Origin: CAZVRZ01 sp964629965
Lineage (GTDB): Bacteria; Chloroflexota; Anaerolineae; Anaerolineales; UBA4823
Direction of reading: 5' to 3'
Assembly: GCA_964629965.1 (NCBI GenBank)
Contig: CAZVRZ010000076.1
Location: forward strand, 1-25,717
DNA: 25,717 nt
Position numbers and translations under genes: made by a program
The notes under the pieces: generated by a model
Told to the model about the DNA's origin: nothing
Databases searched by the model: none
What the model saw: the letters and a program-made list of their open reading frames with translations, nothing else
Shown: piece after piece, positions 6,336 to 14,813 of the stretch
How the letters are laid out: the number at the start of each line of letters is the position of its first letter
Numbering within the stretch: position 1 is the first letter of the stretch

Positions 6336-6512
6336 ATGCCCAAGAAGATCGTTCTCGTTTCCTGCGTCAGCGAAAAGCGTACTGCCCCCTCCCCGGCGCG
6401 CGACTTGTACACTTCCGATTGGTTCATCAAGGCTGCCCGTTATGCCAGCCAGATCACGGATGAGTGGTACATTCTTTCAGCGAAATACGGACTGGTGCAT
6501 CCTGCCAGGTGA
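6336..6512 (+). pseudogene. DUF6884-like protein, truncated after 58 codons
   Basis: Starts 3 bases after the toxin gene: MPKKIVLVSCVSEKRTAPSP, then ARDLYTSDWFIKAARYASQI, TDEWYILSAKYGLVHPAR and TGA. The pattern K-I-V-L-V-S-C at the start, P-A-R-D-L-Y-T-S, and W-Y-I-L-S-A-K-Y-G-L near the break match what I know of DUF6884, a family of roughly 140 or more residues. The present copy keeps only the first third to half. The match ends at about 6500-6505, exactly where base composition falls and the promoter of the next operon begins. I read it as cut by insertion of the downstream cluster. Confidence 0.6.
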
Positions 6513-6520
6513 TCAGGTCT

Positions 6521-6554
6521 TATAATGTGACACTGAAAACGATATCGTTCAGTG
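6521..6554 (+). promoter_or_regulatory. Candidate promoter and palindromic operator of the defence operon
   Basis: TATAAT at 6521-6526 could be a -10; no clear -35 is found. Five bases on, CACTGA-AA-ACGATATCGT-TCAGTG (6531-6554) is a nearly perfect palindrome: outer 6-bp arms, a perfect 10-bp core, and two extra A's on the left. It would overlap the transcription start, so a bound repressor would silence the operon. No regulator gene lies directly beside it; the small winged-helix protein at the operon's end is one candidate. Confidence 0.5.
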
Positions 6555-6618
6555 ATAAAAAAACAACTCCGCCGAATTTGTGTTTCCTATAGTAAGTTGG
6601 TCTATCCTGTGATGATAT

Positions 6619-8307
6619 ATGTCAAAAATCTTCCCTGAACATCTTCCTCAATCTATTCTCAACGACCCAAAGCGTCAATCTGAAGTTAAGGTTTATAACG
6701 CGTTGGCGAGCATGGATAATGAATTTATGGTCTTTTACAGCGTAGCCTGGCAGTCCCGCCAAGGCGGGACCACAAAAGATGGTGAGGCTGATTTCGTTAT
6801 TGTGCATCCGGATTTAGGCTTATTGGTACTCGAAGTAAAAGGCGGGCGGATTGAATACGATAGTACAAATTGGCAGTGGTACTCAGTGGATCGGGAAGGG
6901 CAACGCTGGGAGATAAAGGATCCCATTGAACAGGCTCGGCGAAGCCGGTATACCTTGATTGATAAGTTGAATGAATTGCCAGGGTGGGAAAAGCAGCGAT
7001 TTCTAACCACTGGTCATGCAGTAGCATTTCCTCATGTTGTCGTTAGTGAACGATCCCTAAAACTGGATCTGCCCCGTGAAATTGTACTGGATTGTGATGA
7101 TATTGGTGAAAAAATTCAAAAAGCAATCCAGCGCGTTTTCGAATACTATGCCAGCTCAGAATACCGTGCGCCGGTGGGCAAAGATCGTATACTGATGATC
7201 CGAGACTTGCTGGCACGTTCATTTGCAATTCGGACGCCCTTGGGTGTGGAATTGGAACAAGACGATGAGAAGCTGGTTCAACTCACCGAGCAACAAATGT
7301 TAGTTCTTACGTTATTGCGCACCCGTCGCAGAGCCACAATTGCAGGGTGTGCTGGATCGGGAAAGACCATGCTAGCAGTCGAAAAAGCCCGACGATTGGC
7401 TGAACAAGGTTTTAATGTTCTACTGACTTGCTTCAATGCCGCATTAGCTGAAGAATTACGCAACCGTTTGCCAGATTCAATAACCATCTTGAATTTTCAC
7501 GCGCTTGCTAAGGAATTGACAAAGAAGGTAGGGTTCTCTCTTCGTCGGATCACCGATGACAAAGAATACTACGATGTAGTTTTGCCAGAAGAGCTGTTCA
7601 ACGCTGCAGAAGAGTTAGGGCCTCAATTTGATGCCATCGTTGTGGATGAAGGGCAAGACTTCAAGGAAACATATTGGATTGGCCTTAGCGCTCTGGTTGA
7701 GCCGGATGGCATCTTTTACGTTTTCTACGACGACAATCAGAATCTCTATGGCGGCACATCGGTGTTGAAAGATATTGTGGACGAAGAGCCTTTTCCGCTT
7801 CCCGAAAACTGTCGGAACACCATGGCCATTCACAAACTTGTCACTCGCTTCCACAGCCAGCCCGATGAAATTATCTGCCGCGCTCCTAAAGGCAATGTAC
7901 CTGAGAGATTCTACTATCGGGAAGCCAATCAATTGAAAAGCCAGGTACAGAGTAAATTACACCGAATGATTGTTGATGAGCACATTTCTGCCCGAGATAT
8001 CGTTATCCTGACTCCTCGATCGCAGGATCGGACGCAATTCAAGGTTGGCACGCAATTAGGCAACTTCATGCTGACGGAAGGTGTGGGGAAAAGATCAAAT
8101 GGCATCCAGGTATCCAGCATCCACGCGTTCAAAGGCCTGGAACGTCGAGTAGTGATTATTGTGGAAGTGGATGAGACGATTTACCATCAGCCCGAAGTTG
8201 TGATGTATGTTGGTTGTTCGCGTGCAAGAACTTATCTAGTCCTTTATATGGATGAAAACCTACCAATCGATTTAAAACAAAGAATTGAAGCTGCCTGTAA
8301 AGGCTAA
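6619..8307 (+). CDS. NERD-domain nuclease fused to a UvrD-like superfamily 1 helicase (562 aa)
   Basis: Residues about 15-115 form a NERD domain, a PD-(D/E)xK-type fold, with D58 in DGEADFVIV and E72-V-K74 in LGLLVLEVKGG as the expected metal-binding residues. Then comes a superfamily 1 helicase core: Walker A GCAGSGKT (243-250), motif II VVDEGQDF (341-348), motif IV-like LPENCRNT (394-401), motif V HAFKGLE (502-508) and motif VI YVGCSRARTYL (530-540). It is short for UvrD and lacks large 1B/2B insertions. Such proteins occur in defence islands and probably unwind and cut DNA. Ribosome-binding site is poor. It ends 12 bases before the ATPase gene and is taken as the first gene of the operon. 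Confidence 0.85.
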   Translation: MSKIFPEHLPQSILNDPKRQSEVKVYNALASMDNEFMVFYSVAWQSRQGGTTKDGEADFVIVHPDLGLLVLEVKGGRIEYDSTNWQWYSVDREGQRWEIKDPIEQARRSRYTLIDKLNELPGWEKQRFLTTGHAVAFPHVVVSERSLKLDLPREIVLDCDDIGEKIQKAIQRVFEYYASSEYRAPVGKDRILMIRDLLARSFAIRTPLGVELEQDDEKLVQLTEQQMLVLTLLRTRRRATIAGCAGSGKTMLAVEKARRLAEQGFNVLLTCFNAALAEELRNRLPDSITILNFHALAKELTKKVGFSLRRITDDKEYYDVVLPEELFNAAEELGPQFDAIVVDEGQDFKETYWIGLSALVEPDGIFYVFYDDNQNLYGGTSVLKDIVDEEPFPLPENCRNTMAIHKLVTRFHSQPDEIICRAPKGNVPERFYYREANQLKSQVQSKLHRMIVDEHISARDIVILTPRSQDRTQFKVGTQLGNFMLTEGVGKRSNGIQVSSIHAFKGLERRVVIIVEVDETIYHQPEVVMYVGCSRARTYLVLYMDENLPIDLKQRIEAACKG

Positions 8308-8319
8308 CCGGAGCTATCG

Positions 8320-11300
8320 ATGAAATATTGCGACCTTATCCAATTTGAACCTGTCGTCGACATCATCCAATTGCGCCAGGCAGATCAACGTGCTCGGGCC
8401 GAGCAATTGGTCTCCACCTACGTGATCTCGGATCGAATGATGGATGTGATTCTACATCGGATCCTGCCGAGCTTACGTTTCGACCAGAAACGATCCGGTG
8501 ATGGGCTGTTCATCGTAGGCAACTACGGTACGGGTAAATCACACCTGATGGCGCTGGTTACCGCAATTGCCGAACACGCTGATCTTGTCAGCAAAGTAAC
8601 GCACCCTACGGTGGTAGAAGGCTTGGCACCTTTTGCTGGTAAATTCAAGGTTATAAGACAAGAAACAGGGGCTACATCGAAGAATCTGCGCGACATTGTG
8701 CTGGAAGACTTGGAAAAGCGGCTGAAAGAAATGGGGGTGACCTACCACTTTCCCTCAATGGATAAAGCAGCCAACAATAAAGACTTGTTGATCGAGATGA
8801 TGACTGCATTCCAACAAGTTTATCCTGATTACGGCCTGTTGGTAGCGATGGATGAGTTGCTGGATTACCTGCGTGGGCGCAAGGATCAGGAGTTGGCGCT
8901 CGATTTGAATTTCTTGCGGGAGTTAGGCGAAACTTGTGAGCTGACCCCATTTCGCTTTATGGCCGGGATCCAGGAATCGCTCTTTGATAGCCCACGCTTC
9001 CAGTTTGCTGCCGATTCGATCAGGCGAGTAAAGGCACGTTTTGAGCAGGTCCGGATTGTCCGCGAGGATATGGCTTATGTTGTATCACGACGGTTATTAG
9101 CGAAAAGCGATCACCAAAAACAGCTCGTGCGCAAGCATCTCGAGAAATTTACGGTTCTCTATGAGGCAATGGCCGAGCACCTGGACGAGTATGTGGATAT
9201 GTTTCCCATACATCCAACCTACATCGAGGTTTTCGAACAAGTAACGGTGGTTGAAAAGCGTGATCTACTCAAAGCACTCAGCCGCCAGATGGAAAACAAG
9301 CTCCAATTAACAGTTCCTGCCGACCAAACAGGCTTTTTGTCTTTTGATGAATATTGGGGGATTTTGAATGACGACCCATCTTATCGCTCAGTACCCGAGA
9401 TCAAGGAAGTGCAAGATAAAGCTCGAGTTTTACAAGATCGGATAAAGAGTGCTCCAGGTTTACGTGATTATCGTCCCGCAGCGCTGCGTGTGATCGCCGC
9501 CCTGGCGGTTCACCGGCTAACATTGACAGATTTATATGCACCGGTGGGACTCACTCCTGCCGAACTGCGCGACCAATTGTGCTTATACCTACCTATTCCA
9601 GAAAGAGATGCTGGCTTTTTGCTCACCAGCGTTGAGTCGGTGCTGCGCGAGATATCGCGCACCGTGAATGGCCAGTTCATCTCACACAATCCCGAGAACG
9701 ATCAATATTATTTGGATCTCAAGAAAGATATTGATTTCGACGCGCTGATTGAACAGCGAGCAGCGCTGCTTGAAGCTGATCAGCTCGATAGGTATTTCTT
9801 TGACCTGCTGGCTCATGGCCTGGAGCTGAAAGAAAGCACATACGTGCCAGGCTTTCGTATTTGGCAGCGCGATCTGCCCTGGCCTGGCCGAGGCATGACC
9901 CGTCGCGGCTATGTGTTCTTGGGAGCACCAAACGAACGATCCACGGCCCAGCCCGAGCGGGATTTCTACTTGCACTTCCTTGCTCCGTTTTCCCAAGATC
10001 AGTCCAAGTTAGATGACAAGCCCGATGAGGTTTATTTCTGGCTTTCTTTAATTGATGATGATTTCAAAGGTTATCTGCTTCGCTATGCAGGCTCGAAAGA
10101 GATGAGCTCGATTTCCTCAGGCAGTAACAAGGAGCAGTACGAACGGAAAGCCGACCAACTTCGTCTGATGATGAACAATTGGTTGCGCGAAAATCTAACG
10201 AGGGTCGTTTCAATGCGTTACCGGGGTAAAGAGATGCGGATCCCCGAGGCGTTGGCACAATACCGGCTCAGTATCCGCGATCTCAGCTTGCGGGACCAGA
10301 TTTTCCGGTTAGCTGCCGCTTGTTTAAGCACTCAATTTGAAGATGTATACAAAGAATATCCATCCTTCAGAGGGATGGAGTTTACATTTGAGACTCTACC
10401 TCAGGTAGTTGAAGCGGCATTGCGAGCTATCGTTGGAAATTCGGCTACCCGCCCGGCGCAAACCGTATTGGAAGGTCTCGAGTTGGCGCACATGGAGAAC
10501 GGCAAGTTGGTCTATTCAACAGATGGCAGCCGTTATGCTCAGCATGTGGTAGACAAGCTATATACTCTTCCAGAAGGCAAGGTGCTCAACCGGGGAGAGC
10601 TGATCACTGGCGCAACTAACGCAGAAAAAGATATACGCTTTGGCTTAGAACCTGAGTGGTTTGTTGTCGTACTGCTCGCATTAGTGAAGCAAAGTGAGAT
10701 CATGCTGCATGTGCCTGGATCGGGGATTGATTCATCAAATCTGGATGAGGCTTTGCACCTGGGATTGAATGGTTTGTTGCGTTTTACATCAGTAGGGCGG
10801 CCTAAACCTATACCCGAGCAAAGCTTGCGGGTTTTGTTCGCCGGGTTGGATTTGGATGAAACTTTACTGAGCGACCCCAGGAGTCATGGATTGGCGGTCT
10901 CCCAGCTTAGCCATGTTGTTGAACAGGAACTGAATCGGGTTGTGATCCTGGAAGACAGCTTGCGTGAAGGCCCACGTTACTGGCGCGAGCCTTTGATGAG
11001 TGGCATAGAACTACAGGCGCTACGGAATGAGTTGAAGGAATACAAAGATTTCCTCAACCGGATCCAGCCGCTCAACACGCCTGGAAAGCTACGCAATTTC
11101 ACTTATGGTCAGGGTGAGATTCGTCACGCTTTGCGCACACGCCAGACTGTTCAAGAAACAAATAGGCTACTAGAGTTGTTGAACAACCTGTCAGGAAATA
11201 TGGATTATATTTACCAGGCTGAGATTACCTTGAAGGCTCAAGATCCCTGGCAATCGAGCGCTGAGCAGGTACGCCAGGAACAGATAACATGGCTGAGCGA

Positions 11301-12024
11301 TCCGAAGCAGCGTAGTCAGTCAGGTTTACAGGCGCGCCTGAAAGGCGGATTGACAAACCTGCAAGATAATTATGTCAGGCGTTATCTGGAGCTTCATAAG
11401 GAGGCGCGTCTCGATTCAACTCGGGATATGGACAAGAAACGGTTAACCAGTGATCCACATTGGACCCAACTACGCGCCCTGAGCGCTCTGGACTTCTTGA
11501 ACCGCAGTGAGCTGCTAAAGCTCGAAGAACGCTTGGGCGCATTGCGCTCTTGTCCATCTGTAAATGCCAACGATCTGCGTTCGCGGCCGTTTTGTCCATC
11601 CTGCGGGTTCACTCCCCGAACCGACCAGGCCGATGCTTCAGCAGGGGAGCAGCTTGAAGCCGTGGAGCTTGATTTAAATCATCTATACCAGAGATGGGTC
11701 AATGGCTTGCGAGATAATCTAAAAAGTGAGAGCTCGCAGGCGAACCTGGCGATGATCAGCGAACGCGAGCGGCAGGAGATTAGCCAGTTCATACAGACAG
11801 GGCAGCTGCCGGACAAGATCACTGACCGCCTGATCACTGCATTGCGGGATACGCTCCAAGGGCTCGAAAAAATAACCATTGAAGGTGCAGATCTGCTGCT
11901 GGCGCTGACTCGCCCAGGTATGCCCTGCCCTCCTGATGAATTTGAGCAGCGGTTCCGCAATTTCATTAAAAAATACCTCGAGGGTAAGGATCTGAATAAG
12001 ATCCGTATTCAAATTGATTGGTAA
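8320..12024 (+). CDS. BrxC/PglY-like (DUF6079-type) P-loop ATPase (1234 aa)
   Basis: CCGGAG lies 8 nt before the ATG. The N-terminus matches the large ATPases of BREX (BrxC/PglY): FEPVVDIIQLRQAD, TYVISDRMMDVIL, then Walker A GNYGTGKSHLMA (67-78) and Walker B LLVAMDELLDYL (173-184). AGIQESLFDSPRFQFAADSI follows, as in that family's sensor region. Length is typical (about 1200 aa). The C-terminal part has C1078 and C1092-P-S-C1095, half or more of a zinc site, then a long helical end. In BREX this ATPase is needed for phage exclusion and for methylation. Here the BREX partners PglZ and BrxL are absent, so it must work with the methyltransferase and DEAH helicase encoded downstream. Confidence 0.8.
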   Translation: MKYCDLIQFEPVVDIIQLRQADQRARAEQLVSTYVISDRMMDVILHRILPSLRFDQKRSGDGLFIVGNYGTGKSHLMALVTAIAEHADLVSKVTHPTVVEGLAPFAGKFKVIRQETGATSKNLRDIVLEDLEKRLKEMGVTYHFPSMDKAANNKDLLIEMMTAFQQVYPDYGLLVAMDELLDYLRGRKDQELALDLNFLRELGETCELTPFRFMAGIQESLFDSPRFQFAADSIRRVKARFEQVRIVREDMAYVVSRRLLAKSDHQKQLVRKHLEKFTVLYEAMAEHLDEYVDMFPIHPTYIEVFEQVTVVEKRDLLKALSRQMENKLQLTVPADQTGFLSFDEYWGILNDDPSYRSVPEIKEVQDKARVLQDRIKSAPGLRDYRPAALRVIAALAVHRLTLTDLYAPVGLTPAELRDQLCLYLPIPERDAGFLLTSVESVLREISRTVNGQFISHNPENDQYYLDLKKDIDFDALIEQRAALLEADQLDRYFFDLLAHGLELKESTYVPGFRIWQRDLPWPGRGMTRRGYVFLGAPNERSTAQPERDFYLHFLAPFSQDQSKLDDKPDEVYFWLSLIDDDFKGYLLRYAGSKEMSSISSGSNKEQYERKADQLRLMMNNWLRENLTRVVSMRYRGKEMRIPEALAQYRLSIRDLSLRDQIFRLAAACLSTQFEDVYKEYPSFRGMEFTFETLPQVVEAALRAIVGNSATRPAQTVLEGLELAHMENGKLVYSTDGSRYAQHVVDKLYTLPEGKVLNRGELITGATNAEKDIRFGLEPEWFVVVLLALVKQSEIMLHVPGSGIDSSNLDEALHLGLNGLLRFTSVGRPKPIPEQSLRVLFAGLDLDETLLSDPRSHGLAVSQLSHVVEQELNRVVILEDSLREGPRYWREPLMSGIELQALRNELKEYKDFLNRIQPLNTPGKLRNFTYGQGEIRHALRTRQTVQETNRLLELLNNLSGNMDYIYQAEITLKAQDPWQSSAEQVRQEQITWLSDPKQRSQSGLQARLKGGLTNLQDNYVRRYLELHKEARLDSTRDMDKKRLTSDPHWTQLRALSALDFLNRSELLKLEERLGALRSCPSVNANDLRSRPFCPSCGFTPRTDQADASAGEQLEAVELDLNHLYQRWVNGLRDNLKSESSQANLAMISERERQEISQFIQTGQLPDKITDRLITALRDTLQGLEKITIEGADLLLALTRPGMPCPPDEFEQRFRNFIKKYLEGKDLNKIRIQIDW

Positions 12025-12040
12025 AGAAGAGATCATAGTC

Positions 12041-14786
12041 ATGAGCAATGACCTAAGCCACCCCGAACAACTTCATCTGATCTCAGAGCCGCGAACTGAA
12101 GATCAGGCTACACCAGCAGAACAGGCAGAGCAGGAAGCGTATCGCGAAAAACTGCGCTTACTTTTGCAGGATACTGCCTTTCGCCAGACCGAGGGCTTTC
12201 CGATCGGGAGTGACGAAGCTATTTTGGCTCTTTCTGACCCACCTTACTACACAGCTTGTCCCAATCCCTTTCTCGGCGAGANNNNNNNNNNGGCAGGCTG
12301 AACGGCGCGAATTACGCCAAGCAAGAGATATGCCCGATGATGCCCAGCTACCGTTGATGCACACTCGCCAACCATTTGCCGCGGATGTTTCTGAAGGCAA
12401 GAACGATCCGATTTACAACGCGCACTCTTACCATACCAAGGTACCTCACAAGGCGATTATGAGGTACATTTTGCATTACACCGATCCTGGCGATGTGATC
12501 CTCGATGGCTTCTGCGGTACAGGAATGACAGGAGTAGCGGCCCAACTTTGCGGTGATAAGAAAACCATTGAAAGCTTAGGCTATACTGTTAAAGGATCTA
12601 AAGTGGCAGGGAAAGTTGGCCAGCAAATTTCATTATTGGGAACGCGCAAAGCTATATTAGTAGATCTATCACCAGCCGCCACTTTCATTGCCTATAATTA
12701 CAATACCCCGGTAAATCCTCGTGCCTTTGAAAAAGAAGCCAGACATATTCTGAAAGAAGTGGAAAAGGAATGTGGCTGGATGTATGAAACCTTTCATGCT
12801 GATGGGGTAACAAAAGGGCGAATAAATTTCACAATTTGGTCTGATGTATTAGCATGCTCACAATGCGGCGCTGAGATGGTATTTTGGGACGTTGCTGTTG
12901 ATTCAGAAGAAAATATTCATGATTCGTGGTCATGTCCACAATGTTCTACTCTTCTCTCGAAAAATCATAGCAAAGATTCTGGCGCTCTCAAGGTTGAACA
13001 TGTTTTGCTCACTGAGTTTGATCGTGCCCTAGAGAGGGTGATTCAACGAAACAAACAGGTTCCTGTTTATATTAACTACTCAGTGGGTAAGAAACGCTAT
13101 GGTAAGCGCCCCGATAAGCAAGATCTCGAATTAATTGCAAAAGTACAGGAGCAAGAAATTCCATACTGGTTTCCAAACGTGCCAATGATGTTCAAGGGGA
13201 GTGAATGGGGTGATACATGGCGAGCAGGTTACCACGCTGGAATTACTCATGTTCATCATTTCTATACTTATAGAAATTTGTGGGTACTTGCAGCTGTTAT
13301 TAACAAATCTCGAGGAAGACGGTCGTTGTTTGTAATAACCGCTTTATTACGAACAATGAGTAAGATGTTTCGTTGGGCACCAGGTGGTAAGCATACGGCA
13401 GGGACTTCTGGCACATTATATATGCCTTCAATTACCCATGAGTATTCAATCTTTGGGGCAATATCTCGGCGATTGGATATATATGAAGAATTATTAAAAA
13501 TGCTTGATGGATTAAAGGGGAAAGATGTTGTAATTTTGACAAGTGATGGAGCAAATACAGGAATACCAAATAATTCCATAGATTATGTATTTATTGATCC
13601 TCCATTTGGTGATAATTTAATGTATTCAGAACTGAATTTTATAACCGAGGCCTGGTTAAATGATTACACAAATTGCTCATCAGAAGCAATTGTAAGCACT
13701 GCTCAACAGAAGGGATTAAGTGAATATCAGAACTTGATGACAAATTGTTTTACGGAATTTTTCAGAGTGTTGAAACCAGGGCATTGGATGACGATCGAAT
13801 TTCATAATTCTAAAAATTCTGTATGGACAGCTATTCAAGATGGATCAATGCAAGCAGGCTTTGTCGTCGCTGATGTTCGTTTATTAGATAAACAGCATAA
13901 TACTTTTAAACAAGTAAATAATACGAACGCTGTAAAACAAGACTTGGTTCTTTCTGTCTATAAACCCACGGTTGAATTTGAAAAACGGTTTTTAAGCGAA
14001 GCAGGTACAGCTCAGGGAGCGTGGGAATTTATCCGTCAGCATCTTGAAAAACTACCTATCCCTATGCTTAATGATAATGTCATTGAGCCGGTTCAAGAGC
14101 GCCTACCGTACTTGCTCTATGATCGTATGGTAGCTTTTCATATCCAACGTGGACTTAATGTACCTCTATCTGCATCAGAGTTTTATCAGGGTCTTAGCCA
14201 GCGCTTCTTGGAACGCGAAAGTATGGCTTTTACTCCAGCCCAAGCCGCTGTTTATGACAAGCTGAGATTGCAAGCAGAGCGTGTTGCGCAATTAGCACTC
14301 TTCATCACTGATGAATCATCAGCTCGACAATGGATTCGTCAAGAACTCGACCCAGCGACTGGACATGGATCACAAACCTATGGCGATTTGCAGCCGCGCT
14401 TTGTTCAGCAGCTTCATAAAGCTAAATTTGAAGACTTGCCCGAGCTTAAAGTGCTGCTTGAGCAGTCCTTCCTGCAAGATGCAGAAGAACGCTGGTACAA
14501 CCCTGACCCGGAGCGCAAGGCTGATCTGGAAGCCTTGCGCCAGAAAGCCTTACTCCGTGAATTCAACGAATATCGGAAAAGTAAAGGGCGCCTCAAGATC
14601 TTCCGCAGCGAAGCCATCCGCGCCGGATTTAGTTATGCCTGGCGTGAGCGCCAGTATGATGTCATCATTGAAGTTGCCGAACGCATGCCTGAAAGTGTAC
14701 TGCAAGAGGATCAGCAGTTGTTGATGTATTACCACAATGCCACCTTGCGCCACGTTGCTGAGCCTAAGCAGGGTCAACTATTTTAG
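12041..14786 (+). CDS. Adenine/cytosine-N-specific DNA methyltransferase with zinc ribbon, interrupted by an assembly gap
   Basis: Start ATG 12041 (MSNDLSHPEQLHLISEPRTE), after AGAAGAG. Two frames join across ten Ns; the true gap must be a multiple of three for an intact gene. Before it is EGFPIGSDEAILALSDPPYY with DPPYYTACPNP (66-76). After it come YNAHSYHTKVPHKAIMRYI, then motif I DGFCGTGMTGVAAQ (near 12505-12545) for S-adenosylmethionine. A zinc ribbon CSQCG..CPQCS lies at 12856-12945, and a second catalytic-type motif IDPPFGDNLMYSEL near 13590. The ending ELVREFNEYRKSKG-like helical region is C-terminal. N6-adenine or N4-cytosine methylation is expected; likely self-marking for the operon. 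The middle, about 12560-14010, is far more AT-rich than both ends. Confidence 0.82.
12282..12291. other. Run of ten Ns (assembly gap) inside the methyltransferase gene
   Basis: The frame left of the gap begins a codon at 12281, and the frame to the right begins one at 12294. Only a gap of 3n bases restores one ORF, so ten is a placeholder. The missing part falls between CPNPFLGE and QAERRELRQARD. Confidence 0.95.
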
Positions 14787-14813
14787 GTGCTGGCTGGAAG
14801 ACAATGATGCTTT

